DNA from: Lantana camara
Taxonomy: Eukaryota; Streptophyta; Magnoliopsida; Lamiales; Verbenaceae
Assembly (NCBI GenBank): GCA_037501455.1
Contig: CM074858.1
Coordinates: 102,272,001 to 102,336,000, forward strand
Direction: 5' to 3'
Length of the DNA stretch: 64,000 nt
In this document: piece after piece, positions 1 to 10,958 of the stretch
Position numbering within the stretch: position 1 is the stretch's first letter
Layout of the letters: each line of letters starts with the position of its first letter
Notes under the pieces: generated by a model
Database searches by the model: none
What the model was told of the DNA's origin: nothing
Seen by the model: the letters and a program-made list of their open reading frames with translations, nothing else
Program-made: the position numbers and the translations under genes

Positions 1-1560
1 AAATTTTATTTATTAAATTTGAATTATTTTTGAAATAATTGTTTGAATTGGGATTTTGAAAATTTAAGCGATTTAAATTTGGAAAAATTACAATCTTTAT
101 TTTCTGAAAATATTGAAAGAATAAAATTATTAATTTTCAGAAATTAATTGGAATTTTATTATTTTATTGTTTTTCCGGGTTTTATAGAAAAGGCTCTTGA
201 ACAAGAATTGCATCTAAGTCGTGTTTTAGGTCATTAGGACTTGAAACGAGAATTTTAATTTATTGGCTAAATTTAAATTCTCGCAAAAAGCATGTTAGGT
301 GATCATGGGTTTAGATCTATGTATGGTTTTAATTTATGCACATGGATGGTTTAAATTGGGGTTGGAGCCCTATAGTTACGTTTTTCAATTGAGGTTGGAG
401 CCTCACTTATGTGCGTACTGTTATGTGATTTATTATGTGGCTTTCCATATTACTGTTTTTTAGGCCGGGGTATGCCCCGTGTAATTGTCTAAGGCCAATA
501 TGAAGATTGAGCCTTATTACTTTATGTCTTTTTCTTTTTATTGTAATTTGAGAGTAGAGATAGGTGGTGAGGTTTTATTTTCATTTTGGAGACAATGCAC
601 CCATGGAGTAAGATGGACCACATTCAAGTAACAAGGAGGCCATAAGTGAAGACCCCTCAAAATGTTAGGGAGGGGAATCTCAATTGTTAAATGTAATAGA
701 GATAGGGCTCGTATTTTGTTACCGCTTTCCCTTATGTGATTTGAACTGTTTATGTGGCATGTATGTTAGAACATGTGATTGTGGAGTGGCTCCCACATAT
801 CACGCATAAGATAGGTAGAACCCATGATCATTACATATTAGTATCATGCTAGGACATGTTATCTGTTTATGTGCTTGTTTGATATGCATTTAAGTGTACT
901 TGCATTAATCAAGACTAATAAAATTGGATAACATATATGTTGGTGAGGTCGAACCGGACAACTCTCCGGTTGATTCGAAAATTCCCACTAAATATTAAGC
1001 TAATTTCGAACAAATAGGTGTTTAATTCGAGATGCAAATTTTGAATTAAATTCCTAGCATCCCATCAATAGGTTTTAAGTTTAGTAAGTAAAGCTAGTTA
1101 TTGTCCACGAGTCGTGGGATAGCTAGTGGAACTTATTAGTTCTTAGTTACCTAATTAATCATTTTAAATGATCAATATTTCGTGGTCAATTTTAGCAAGG
1201 GCGATGTCCGCGAGTCGTGGGTCGTTCGAACTAAGTTTTGGTCATGATCTTATGATTGATGGGTCTAGCTTAACGCCTAAGTAAATATGGATGTTGCACG
1301 AGTCGTGGGTCCATATTGAAAGATAGGTGATGCAAAAACAATTACTAAGAGTTCTAAAGGTGTTAGAATTGGTAAGTTGTACCTACCTAGGGTTCTTACT
1401 TAGAATGTCCGCGAGTCGTGGGTTCGAGGTAAAATGCCTAGGATCTTAGTACCCATTGGGAAACGTGTTCCTCTTAGATCTTTGGGAATTCTAGATCTTT
1501 GAAAAACAGTGGGAGCTACATTAGATTAAAGACCTTATCTTTTGTATATCGTTATAATTC
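1..1560 (+). other. Copia1 untranslated leader
   Basis: No open frame and no match to the element's own 3' LTR. It is AT-rich, with repeated phrases (GTTGGAGCC at about 361 and 392) and four copies of a TGTCCGCGAGTCGTGGG-like motif. Its position, before gag and after where the 5' LTR should be, makes it the long leader that some plant Copia families have. The exact gag start cannot be placed because the frame is destroyed. Confidence 0.5.
1102..1422 (+). repeat. Four spaced dyad motifs (TGTCCGCGAGTCGTGGG)
   Basis: Copies start at 1102, 1205, 1292 and 1406 (spacings 103, 87 and 114 bp). The core CCACGAGTCGTGG at 1102 is a perfect odd-centred dyad; other copies read CCGCGAGTCGTGG or GCACGAGTCGTGG. 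Sequence between copies is unrelated, so this is not a simple tandem repeat. Conservation of the motif in an otherwise decayed region suggests a site in RNA or DNA of the element. Function unknown. Confidence 0.75.
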
Positions 1561-2420
1561 AGCATGCTCACCTAGTTCTCTGCTTAGCATTTAGGTTGTA
1601 GTTCTGTGATTCTCTACAATATGAAATGCAAACCCATTCGTATCCATCCTTAAGTCAAAAGAGTTAACTAAGTCCTAACTAACTCTAAATTGGCTTTGGA
1701 TCCTAAAATTCGTTTTAGATTCCGAATAGAGAAAGGTGTTCTCTAAAGGGCGAAGTTTTCAATTATGAAAATTCGACCCGGGCCAAAAGAGAAGCAATCT
1801 GAGGTGAATGGATTTCTCCAAACCACTTAAGAGCAATTGAACCACCTCATAAAAATGTTACAAGGTATAACATTGTGGAATCATTCAATATTCCAGATGA
1901 GGAAACAAGTGCACATGAACAAGGTCTAAAGATCTTATTTGAAGATCTTGTGGTCTCGATCATTAACTGAGAAAAGAGTTCTCAATGCACTGATTGCTTA
2001 CATTGCTTCCACCATCATTCAAACCCTTTATGCTCAACTAGAATGATGCTAATGTAGCATGGTTAATCATTTAGTTGATAATGGTTGAGAGCATCCTTAA
2101 GAAGGAATAAAAGGTTGAGATGGTTAATTCTTCTTCTAAACTCCCTAAGTTAAAGGCTTGAACGCCTAAAGAAGAAGAAACCCTTAAGAGCCCAATGGAA
2201 GGGCATGTAAGGGGTGCGCCCAAAAGACACTAGAGATCAAATAGGACGTTTGCTTCTATGATAGCAAATAAGGACTTTGAAAGGGAACTGCGAAGAGTAT
2301 GAGTACTCTGAAATGTTACCTCGTTTAGTAATTCTACTAAGAATAGAATTCACTAGTCTTGAGTCAGTTCTGCATAATCCGTTATGCAAAGACTCAAGGC
2401 ACTAATGTTCTGAACATACA
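1560..2420 (+). pseudogene. Copia1 gag remnant with decayed zinc knuckle
   Basis: Gag coats the RNA in the retrotransposon particle. The only recognisable part is the nucleocapsid zinc knuckle near 2250-2320, read as CFYDSK...(W)KGTAKSMSTLK, where the family pattern is CX2CX4HX4C; the second Cys and the His are lost. The upstream half has stops in all frames. The 5' limit is approximate. Identity is inferred from the knuckle plus position before an integrase remnant. Confidence 0.6.
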
Positions 2421-4860
2421 ACGAGATAACAAAAGTAAGTGAGATGACAAAGCTTCGAATTACTTTGGAACGTTGAGATATAAAAGGATTAGCAAGTCAG
2501 ACACCTTAGGATCATTCTATGAAAATGAACCTATAGAGTTGACTTCCTGTGAATCCTATCTCAAAGGGAAAACGTTCCCGGAACATTGTTTAGGTGAAAC
2601 ATGGAACGTTCCAAAATTATAGTGGATTTCGATCCATGCTGATGAGTGTAAGATGCTTAATGTAAGCACTAGATACAATCGTCAGTTTAATCATTATGAA
2701 TGAATGTACTTGTTAAAGTACCAATTCGAAACTTATATGAAATTCTTGGAATTTCAAAAGGAGGTTAGGAACCGAAGTAGTCATAAGTTATAGGTAAATC
2801 GATATGATCGAGATAGCCAATATCTTAGTAACTAATTCCTTAGTCATCTTAGAGATAATAGGATTATCTCTCAGTAAACTAATTCGAGAACACATTAGTG
2901 TTTCCGAATGAGGGAATGAAACCTAATGCAACATGGTCCATTCCATAGCAAGCTTTACTGACTTATAATCATTCTAGGAATAAACTCCCAGAATATGCAG
3001 TTAGAGATTTTGAATTTAGTACCTTCCAAAATCAGTCTTTTAGTTGCACTATGCAATGTGGCATATTAAATTCCCTAATTATTCTTATCCAAGAATTTAG
3101 TAGAATCCTCTCAAGTGAAGAGGATAGTGGGAGATAAGTTTGAAATGAGTTCAAGTTTATACAACGATATTGAATATCGTTTCTGCAATTCCCTTAGACA
3201 AAGGTTGTTTGTCTCATGGAATGTATCTTTCTTAAGGAATTGTTCCTGTAGAAGAAGAAAGACAAGCAAGAAGACCTCAAAGAAATTTGAGGATAAATAT
3301 CTACGCCACATATAGAAGAAACGAGCCCATCTGATAAAATTTAGCCAAATTTTAGAGTATGTACACTGTGAAACCCTTCTCTTAAGACGTGTTTAGAACG
3401 CGTTCCTAGATAGCCAAGGAATTACTTGAAGAGGAGACGCTGTCAGATTTGGAATCTGAGTAGTATAAGCAAGCCTTGAAATCCAATATGGATTCCATAT
3501 ACTCAAACCAAGTTTTGACCTTAGTTGATCCACCTAATAGGATCAAGCTCGTGGAGCTTCGAGTAAATGGAAAGCATTACAACCTTCTTGACGATTGAAA
3601 TGCAAAAGTCCATTTGGATTATGTTTACCACATCCTCATATTCTGACTATGAGATATGATAAATGAATATGAGAACTATCTTGTTCAATATGAGATTGAA
3701 AGAGACTGAAATAAGGTATTTCTATAAATCTCATATTTAGTGGGAGTATGCATAAGGTATGCAAATCCCCAAAAGTTAATATGTGGATTGATAAAGGCTT
3801 CTAGGAGTTAGACAATTCGATTCCATAGGATAGTCAAATCATTTGACACAGATGGAAGTCGAATAAGTCTCAAAAGTGTACATAAGAAAGTTAGTGATGT
3901 AAGAGTCAATTTTGGTTCTTTAGAAAATGACATCCTTCTCATTAGGAATGTCAAGGATGACGTGAAAGTTACCAATTCTTGTTTAAAAAACAATTTGACA
4001 TGAAAGATCTTAGTGATTATCCTATATTCTCGACATTCAGATCTATAGAAGATAGATCTAAGAGAATAAAAGGATTATCACAAAACGAGTACATAACCAT
4101 AATACTAAAAGGAGTTTAGTATGGACAATGGAACATCTCTTTTGAAGAGTATATGTCCTAAGATAACTTTAAGAAAGTTAGAATGTCCAAAATCCCTTTA
4201 AGTGAAAGGGTGCATAATGTATAAAAAGTTATGTACTAAATTAGATATGGCGCAACACTAAGCGTAGTAGGCCGAATCTAAAATGACCTCAGAGAAGGTC
4301 ATTAGATTTCTGTAAAGGATGTCCTCAGAGTACTTGAGAAGAAATGAGGATATGTATTAGTTTACAGAGCCCAAAAGATCTCATCATTAAAAGGATATTT
4401 TGATGTAATTGTTTCATCAAACATAGATGACTATGAAATCATTGAAAGGATACAACTTCTACCAGAATGGTAATGCAATGTGTTGGAAAGGGGTTCCAAG
4501 GACGAACATTGCAAAACTCGACTATCGTAGTTGAGAACTTAGTCGTATTATATAACGCTAAGTTAAGTGTTTGGGTAAGAAACTCCATCAAACTAGTTAG
4601 ATGAAGTTCCTAGCATGAAACAACTCCTTTATCATATTGTATGATAAAATGGATGGTTGCTCAAGTAAGAGAACCAAGACCTCACCAAGAGACTGAACAC
4701 GTGATTACGAATCACTTTATAAGGAAAAGGTGTTTCCTAAGAGATGTGTAAACAAGAGGGTCACATCAGCAGAGAATATAGCAGATCCACTTTGGAAATG
4801 CCCAAAGTCAATAGGCTCTCAAAGTGCATCTTCAGAAGATGGGACTTAGAGTACCTAAAT
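2420..4860 (+). pseudogene. Copia1 pol remnant (integrase, RT, RNase H)
   Basis: Residual peptides follow the Copia pol order. An integrase zinc-finger tail with CESYLKGK lies near 2550, then integrase core fragments to about 3110. The RT start, with MDSIYSNQVLTLVDPP, is at about 3490-3540. An RT remnant with NDILLIRN (decayed YVDD box) is near 3925, then a DRSKRIKGLSQNEYI segment near 4045. RNase H traces are at 4200-4860, including an ADPL box near 4785. Stops and shifts are frequent. The encoded enzymes would have copied and inserted the element; none can work now. Confidence 0.75.
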
Positions 4861-4870
4861 GGCTTTTACG

Positions 4871-4884
4871 GGCAAGTGGGAGAT
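4871..4884 (+). promoter_or_regulatory. Copia1 polypurine tract
   Basis: GGCAAGTGGGAGAT lies directly before the TG of the 3' LTR. In LTR elements this RNase H-resistant purine run primes plus-strand DNA synthesis. It fixes the LTR start at 4885. Confidence 0.8.
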
Positions 4885-6030
4885 TGTTAGGAATAGTGCC
4901 CTAGAAAGCCGATTAGTCATAATCCGTTTTGGGACTTTCCTGGTATCACAGACAATCTTTGAATGAAATAACGAATTTAGGCAACACTTCTTTATATGCT
5001 CTTGTTTGGTATGCGTTTACTTTAGCTGTGCATGTATGAGAACTCCCCTAATCCTGATGACTTTAGGACTCTACCATTTAGGTGAAATGGTTCATGAAAT
5101 GAGCCCTATATCACATAAGTCATGATTAGTAAAATACTCCAAGCCGATGAGTCCTACAGACAGTGGGAGTGTCAACTTGACTCCTCTAAGGCTTGCTTGT
5201 GGGATCACGCCCTTAAGAAGGACCACCTTGTTTCATGGAGGTGCAAAGTGTATAGTTGATACGTGCGTGATACATGAGGGTGCTTACTTTAATAAGTAAG
5301 TTCACTGAGGTGCCCTGTGTGAGAACATTCCTAAATGGGAAAGGAAGTTTCTGTTTCAGGAAATGGAAACTTCCAGATTAGGAAATATCTCACGAGTCAT
5401 TGATGTGATTAATTGATCCTTAGACTTGAGGTTCCTTGTCACTTTATGAGTTAACTCTGTAGTCTTAGGTATAAGCTTTAAAGGGTGTCGCCTTAGACAA
5501 CTGATTCAAGGCTTATGCTGGGACTGCACAAGTGACTCATGAAAGTGAATGAGAATCAAGATAGGACCTACACTTGCATTTGCAAGGTGATCTCTTATTG
5601 TGTAAGTCATTCATATGCCATATGGAGTCCTTGGCCAAGGCAGTAGATCAAGACATCAAGAAAAGGGTTTCTTGGATTGAGATCAAATGGATATGAAATG
5701 CACTTAGCTTTAAGACCAGATTATTAGGGTTCTGATTATTCCCTTGCCCTAGATCTTGGTTGAGAGATAGTAAGTAGGAGGATTGTATCTCGCATGAATC
5801 AATGACTTAAAGGTTCTGTCGAATCTGAACATTCCAATTCAGCTAGGGGTTAAACACCTGTTGCTAGACTATGGTCGTTTAATCTGTGGACTGATTAATT
5901 AATTAGTGAATTAATTAATTAGGGTCACTGTTAATTGAATTGAGAACCTAGAGGGTCACACACAACAACTTGGTTACATGAGTTGAGGCTTGAAAATGAT
6001 TAAACGAGTTAATCGGGCCAAGAGGGTTCC

Positions 6031-6099
6031 ACACGTGTGAAATCACACGTGTGGCTCACGTGAGTGACACGTGTCACTGTGACACGTGTCACACACGTG
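6031..6099 (+). promoter_or_regulatory. Array of six G-box palindromes in LTR promoter
   Basis: CACGTG starts at 6032, 6046, 6057, 6068, 6083 and 6094, each inside a longer palindrome such as GACACGTGTC or CACACGTGTG. Four of the five gaps are 11 or 15 bp (three are 11), close to one helical turn. CACGTG is the known core for plant bZIP and bHLH factors, including abscisic-acid-response elements. The array lies about 340 bp upstream of the LTR TATA box, so an enhancer role is an inference. Confidence 0.75.
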
Positions 6100-6100
6100 T

Positions 6101-6131
6101 GTATATATATATTATATATATATATATATAT
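6101..6131 (+). repeat. TA microsatellite
   Basis: Alternating TA with one interruption, directly after the G-box array in the Copia1 LTR. Confidence 0.9.
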
Positions 6132-6440
6132 TAAATAATTAATTAGTTAATTATTTAATAGACTTTGGTTTAATTTTGAATTAAAAAGAAAGTCTAATTT
6201 TGGAGAAAATAATCTAGTTAATTAATTGTGAATTAATTAATTAGATAAAAATAAGTTATTTATTTTATAATAAATAAAGTATAAAATTATCCAAAAATAG
6301 TTTGGATATTTTTAGCTCTCTTAAAAGTTGACTTGAATTAGAATTCAAAGTCAAAGTTGGAAAATACTTGATGATCAAGTAATAGGAGAGAGAGGAACCA
6401 AATCCTTTCCCAACAAGGATTTGGATCGGCACCCTCTCTC

Positions 6441-6448
6441 TATAAATA
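6441..6448 (+). promoter_or_regulatory. TATA box of Copia1 LTR
   Basis: TATAAATA within CTCTCTATAAATAGGAGAG, about 1.55 kb into the LTR and 390 bp before its end, the expected place for the element's own promoter. Confidence 0.6.
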
Positions 6449-6834
6449 GGAGAGCTCGAGCTCCTTATGGAGCTAATTGACAATTCTTTTGGTTCATGTG
6501 TTGAACACCTTCCTTTCTCCAAGATTAAATTAAACCCTAGGTTAAGCCTAAACACTAACTAGAGAACTAGCATCCTTACTAGTTAGATTGTGATCAAGTT
6601 GGTGGACTTTCTCTAGAGACTTCAAGTTAGAAGTTTGAAGATTCGAGCTTTACCAAGGAGAGGGGATCAAGCCGCGATAAGAGCGTTCTTGGGTGGCTTG
6701 AAACGCTTCAAGAAAGAACAAAAGAAAAGTAAGTTTTCTATCTTTACGAATTTGGTTACACGATTGCGAGTCCAAGGTCCTTTTGTTGGGAAAATTTTTT
6801 AAATTCCGCTGCTTTCTGATTCGTGTTTTCCAAC

Positions 6835-7941
6835 AGTGTCTTGAGTGAACCGTCGAGGTATCGGGCCGACGGTGACCTCTTGCGCAAGTCCCATCCTGTT
6901 GGACTATCCTGATATCCACCAGGAGGTTAGGTGGAAGAAGGAGCTCCAGATCTGGGGAGTCATGAACCTACACTGAAGAAGGAGATTACTTGTACTTGTT
7001 TTCCCTCTTGTAATAATTATAACTCCTGTTTCCTGATTACCTGCTTTTACCTGTCATTTAATAAGTGAAAAGAGGAGTCCAGGATGGATTGAATACCCGT
7101 TCTCGCCGGGTCCCCTAAAATATTAAGCATAGATATCCGTAACCTCTGGTATGCCCCCAGTCCCTGTACAACACCGGAGCTCATGGATCATTAAGGTAAA
7201 ATGGGCATCAACAGAGGGCGTACGGATATCGACTCATCCATTGTATATCCTGTTTGCCTGACCTGCATGCTTGAACATAATTCCACCCGTACGTATTAAT
7301 TACTTCTGATTCATGTCTCATGTTCTTACAACTAATACCGTACAGTGGAGTTATGCCTGCCTGATTGCCTGTCTATATATATATATATGTGTGTGAGTAC
7401 CCCCTTCACTCAGTCAGTTGGCTGACCCCTCCCTCTCGTTGTTTTTAGTGTCTGTCTTGCAGACTCTGTGGTCGTTAGGCGGGAGTCTTTTGAAGTCTTT
7501 GATCGAGTCTTGGTCCTGTTTGCACTGTATCATACCGTACCTTTATTTCCTGCTTGTAACTGGGCTATGTAAGCCACTCTATATTGTTATTACTTTATTG
7601 AACTCGGGACAGGTTTCTAGGGCCCTAGTTGAACCCGTTTATATGTTGTTGCATTGTATTGATTCGGGACAGGTTAGGACAGGATCTTGAACTAGTTGAA
7701 CCCGTATTTACATTCTTGTATGAATTGAAATTTTATATTGGATAGTGATTGTATACATTGCTTCCGCATTCTTTGTTTTATTGAATTGATTGGTACAGGG
7801 TCTAGTCCCGCCTAACAGGTTGATTTTTTTTTATTCTGTCTCCGTTCGCCGTGAGCTTGGTTCATGTATGGACTCCCAATTTCATGGGTGGACCGGGCTC
7901 TCGGTGCGGGGGATGTGGTGCCCTCCGCTTAGGGTGTCACA
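6835..7941 (+). repeat. LTR-a: gypsy LTR, 3' 1.1 kb, interrupted by Copia1
   Basis: Landmarks shared with the other gypsy LTRs here are a block with CACCAGGAGGTTAGGTGG (6917), a CAGTCAG-hairpin (7411-7426), AGGCGGGAG (7478), TCCCGCCTAAC (7806), and the end GTGCGGGGGATGTGG...GGGTGTCACA at 7941. The left part begins mid-LTR because Copia1 inserted there, so the U3 half lies outside the window. It is itself inserted in Copia2 pol, whose frame resumes at 7942. Confidence 0.8.
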
Positions 7942-9516
7942 AAATACCATTTGTATTTACAATTGAGACGGATCCTAAAACGTTTGCAGAAGCTATGGCT
8001 TCTCGAGATGCTTCCTTTTGGAAGAAAGCTGTAAATGATGAAATGGATTCGATTTTGGGCAACAATACTTGGGTATTAGCAGACTTACCTCGTGGTTCTA
8101 AACCCATTGGGTGCAAGTGGGTATTTAGAAGGAAAATGAACACCGATGGCACTATCTCAGCTTTTAAAGCTAGATTAGTTGCCAAAGGGTTCAAACAAGT
8201 AGAAGGGATTGACTACTTTGACACTTATGCACCGGTGGCTCGAGTTGCTTCCATCAGAATTCTTCTTGCTTTAGCCTCTCTTTACGATCTGTTTGTTCAT
8301 CAAATGGACGTAAATACAGACTTTTTAAATGGAAATTTAAAAGAAGAAATCTATATGGAACAACCTGAGGGTTTTGTAGCACCGGGAACAGAAGATAAAG
8401 TGTGTAAGTTAGTCAAATCCCTGTATGGTCTGAAACAAGCACCAAAACAATGGCACGAGAAGTTCGACACTGCTATCTTGAAATTCGGAGTCAAGTATAA
8501 CAGTGCTGACAGGTGCATCTACTCCAAAAGTACAGCTGACTATATGGTGATAGTCTGCTTATATGTCGATGATATGTTGATCATCGGGACTAATATGATT
8601 AGAGTAAACGAGACTAAAAAGTATCTATCCTCAGTCTTTAAGATGAAAGACTTAGGTAAAGTAGATACTATTTTAGGCATTAAAGTTAAAAAAACATAGT
8701 GGGGGTTTTTCACTAAACCAATCTCACTATATCGAGAAAGTTCTGACTAAGTTTAAACACCTCGAGATCAAGGAGGTGAATACTCCGTTTGACAACGGAC
8801 TGAAACTTAAAGAAAATACTGGTAGAGCTATTGCACAGCTTGAGTATGCAAGTGCTATTGACAGCTTTATGTACGCAATGCATTACACTAGACCAGATAT
8901 TTCTTTTGCAGTTTCAAAACTTAGCAGATACATGAGCAGTCCCAATGCTGATCATTGGAAAGCTATTAGTAGGGTTTTTGGGTACCTTAAGAGAACCATT
9001 AGCTTTGGTCTGTTCTATAACAAATTCCCTAGTGTGTTGGAAGGGTACTCAGACGCGAGTTGGATAACTAGCGTGGGAGATAACAAGTCCACAAGTGGGT
9101 GGGTTTTCACTCTTACCGGTGGGGCTGTTTCTTGGGCAAGCAAGAAACAGACAATAATCTCTCACTCTACCATGGAATCTGAGTTTATAGCTTTAGCACA
9201 AGCTGGACAGGAGGCTGATTGGATAAGAAATATGTTGTTAGACATAGATCTTTGGCCAACTCCAATGCCTCCAATTTCGCTGTATTGTGACAGGGAAGCA
9301 ACGCTTACAAAAGCATACAGTCGTACCTATAATGGTAAGTCTAGACATATCAGTCTTAGACATGCATTTGTGAGATAATTGATACAAGATGGTATCATAA
9401 CAATTGTCTATGTGAGGTCAAATAAGAATTTAACTGATCCATTTACTAAACCTCTGACGAGAGACTTAGTAGCTACATCTACTCGAGATATGGGACTTAA
9501 ACCACCCGAACCATAA
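7942..9516 (+). pseudogene. Copia2 pol fragment: reverse transcriptase and RNase H
   Basis: The RT starts with KTFAEAMASRD and runs through GCKWVFRRK, a VARVASIRILLALAS segment, the catalytic region HQMDVNTDFLNG (Asp kept) and YVDDM (both Asp kept, about 8563-8577). RNase H follows with YSDASW, STMESEFIAL, CDREA and SRHISLRH. Three lesions break it: a TAG at 8697, a +1 shift at about 8700-8707, and a TAA at 9376. The frame after 9378 continues as a normal pol tail (LTDPFTKPL) to TAA at 9516. It would copy RNA into DNA if intact. Confidence 0.9.
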
Positions 9517-10050
9517 GTGATGGCAACCCTACCTATAATCTAGATTTCCCCTGATCATAGGTTCAAAGGGAAAAACAAGTCACAAGTTGGTTAGAGCTAT
9601 CAAGTGGTCTCATATGTAGTAGAAGATAGCTCAGTGAGTTGCAAAGTAACAAGGTTGAGCTATGCTCTTAACAAAATGCTGCACTATTTACAACAAGTGC
9701 TAGAGAAACATTTTGTCTATGTGAATTAGAAGTGAAGCCGCTTCTTATAGAGAGTTGTGGTTTACTCTCTTAGAGGTTCATGAAACGGGATATGGCGTAT
9801 GGCTTTATAAGCGCCGAGCAGTGGAGTGCTTGCTGTGTGAGAAAGAACACGTGTGTGTGATAACTCCGATTGCATCACAAAGGAGTTGAGGTTCAATCTA
9901 CGGACACCGTCAACTTCGATGCAGTTTTGAGCTATTTACACTAAGGGAAGGTTCAATGTTCGTCACACCTTCTTTTAAGCACATGATCTTTGACACAATT
10001 GTTTAGAGACTTGTTTGGTAAAAGAGTAGTTTTCCAAACAAGTGGGGGAT
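9517..10050 (+). other. Copia2 3' non-coding region and polypurine tract
   Basis: About 530 bp with no open frame between the pol stop and the LTR. It ends with AGTGGGGGAT (10041-10050), the polypurine primer for plus-strand synthesis. No other gene is visible. Confidence 0.7.
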
Positions 10051-10844
10051 TGTTGAATATATATGCCCTATAGATGTATAAATAATTAATTGTTGGAGAA
10101 TTAATTATTGAGCATATCTAATAAACAAAGGCATATAAAAGGTTGTTTGGAAAACTGTATCCCACGTTGGAAAAGTAACATACTGAAGACAGCTTTATAT
10201 ATCAATATGTTGTGTATGCTATTAAATTGTGGAACTCAAGAGAGGACTAATGGGCTCACACGCGGTGCGGTGCACCGCACCGCCCGCGAGAGCGCGCACT
10301 GGCACGGGCTCGGGCCGGGGCCGTGGGCCTGGGCTTGGGTGATTGTGGCATTTTGATGGCGCACTTTGCACTTCGCACGTGCGCATCTTCGCAAGGAGCC
10401 TCGCCTCCGAGCCCAGAGCCTATTTTTTTGGGCCAAATTCATTCGGAATGAGCCCTAAATTAGCCCAGCAATCTGAATTGGACTGTTGAGTGGCAAATTG
10501 AAACTGAAAAGTCAAGATAATTGAACCACAAATAAATTCAGGGGCTAGTAACAGCCCATTGATGCTGAATTAATTCTCAACAGCCATAATTCAAATTGGT
10601 CCGTTTTTAACATCTGACAACCTTATATACAGATCTCTGCAGCTGAAGAAACACACAACACAAGCTTCATTTTGATTTCTTGTGCAGTGCTATCACACGA
10701 AATTCTCCCAAGAGCTTGACATATATCCTGGAAGTGTATCAGCTGAAACCTTTAGCACGCTTCCCAGAAAGTTAGGGGCGATAGAAACTTTAAGGACAGA
10801 GAATACCCGTGTCTAGCTTCTGATTTTACCCAGATTTCTTAACA
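10051..10844 (+). repeat. Copia2 3' LTR
   Basis: It starts TGTTGAATAT just after the polypurine tract. It has a GC-rich block (10258-10420), a TATA-like TATATACAG near 10624, and transcribed sequence after it. The 3' end is uncertain; I chose TTTCTTAACA at 10844, which roughly mirrors the start. Confidence 0.6.
10262..10283. repeat. Perfect 22-bp palindrome in Copia2 LTR
   Basis: The half-site GCGGTGCGGTG is followed directly by its reverse complement. It lies in the GC-rich part of the LTR about 340 bp upstream of the TATA-like site, followed by alternating GC-rich runs. Confidence 0.9.
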
Positions 10845-10958
10845 TAAACAATTTTATATTTGCTAGACATAGATACTCAAGATATTTGGAAATAACTACC
10901 TTATTATGCATGGGTATGAGTTGGATGTTAGAATCATGCAAGTACAGAAGTGGGTGTA
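10845..10958. other. Unassigned flank between Copia2 LTR and LTR-b
   Basis: 114 bp without a gene. Its last five bases (GTGTA, 10954-10958) are the target duplicated by LTR-b, so it was once continuous with the sequence from 12785. It may be the end of Copia2, or of the minus-strand LTR-c. Confidence 0.4.

Larger units (their letters stand above)
1..6834 (+). mobile_element. Copia1: decayed Ty1/copia element, 5' end outside window
   Basis: The order is leader, gag remnant, pol remnant (integrase, reverse transcriptase, RNase H), polypurine tract and a 1.95 kb 3' LTR. The 5' LTR would lie left of base 1. The long LTR and the type of pol remnant suggest the Angela/Tork group, which is an inference. 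Every reading frame is full of stops, so it is an old copy. The LTR ends inside a gypsy LTR: sequence from 6835 onward aligns with the middle of the other gypsy LTRs here, so Copia1 inserted into that LTR. Confidence 0.8.
4885..6834 (+). repeat. Copia1 3' LTR (1950 bp)
   Basis: It starts TGTTAGGAAT after the polypurine tract and ends TTTTCCAACA, giving imperfect inverted ends TGTTRG/CYAACA. It contains a cluster of six CACGTG boxes (6032-6099), a TA microsatellite, a TATA box (TATAAATA at 6441) and a transcribed part after it. The end is confirmed because gypsy LTR sequence resumes at 6835. Confidence 0.85.
7942..10844 (+). mobile_element. Copia2: 3' part of a Ty1/copia element
   Basis: It holds a pol fragment from the RT start to the pol end, about 530 bp of non-coding sequence, a polypurine tract and a 3' LTR. 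Its 5' half would lie beyond the gypsy LTR and Copia1 insertions, outside the window. The coding part is far less decayed than Copia1, although Copia1 lies inside an LTR that lies inside Copia2. Copia1 therefore seems to have decayed faster, or was already damaged. Confidence 0.8.

Noticed and set aside
7851..7941. Upstream ATG extending the Copia2 RT frame
   Set aside because: Bases to 7941 are the end of gypsy LTR-a; the frame is a chance fusion at the insertion boundary.
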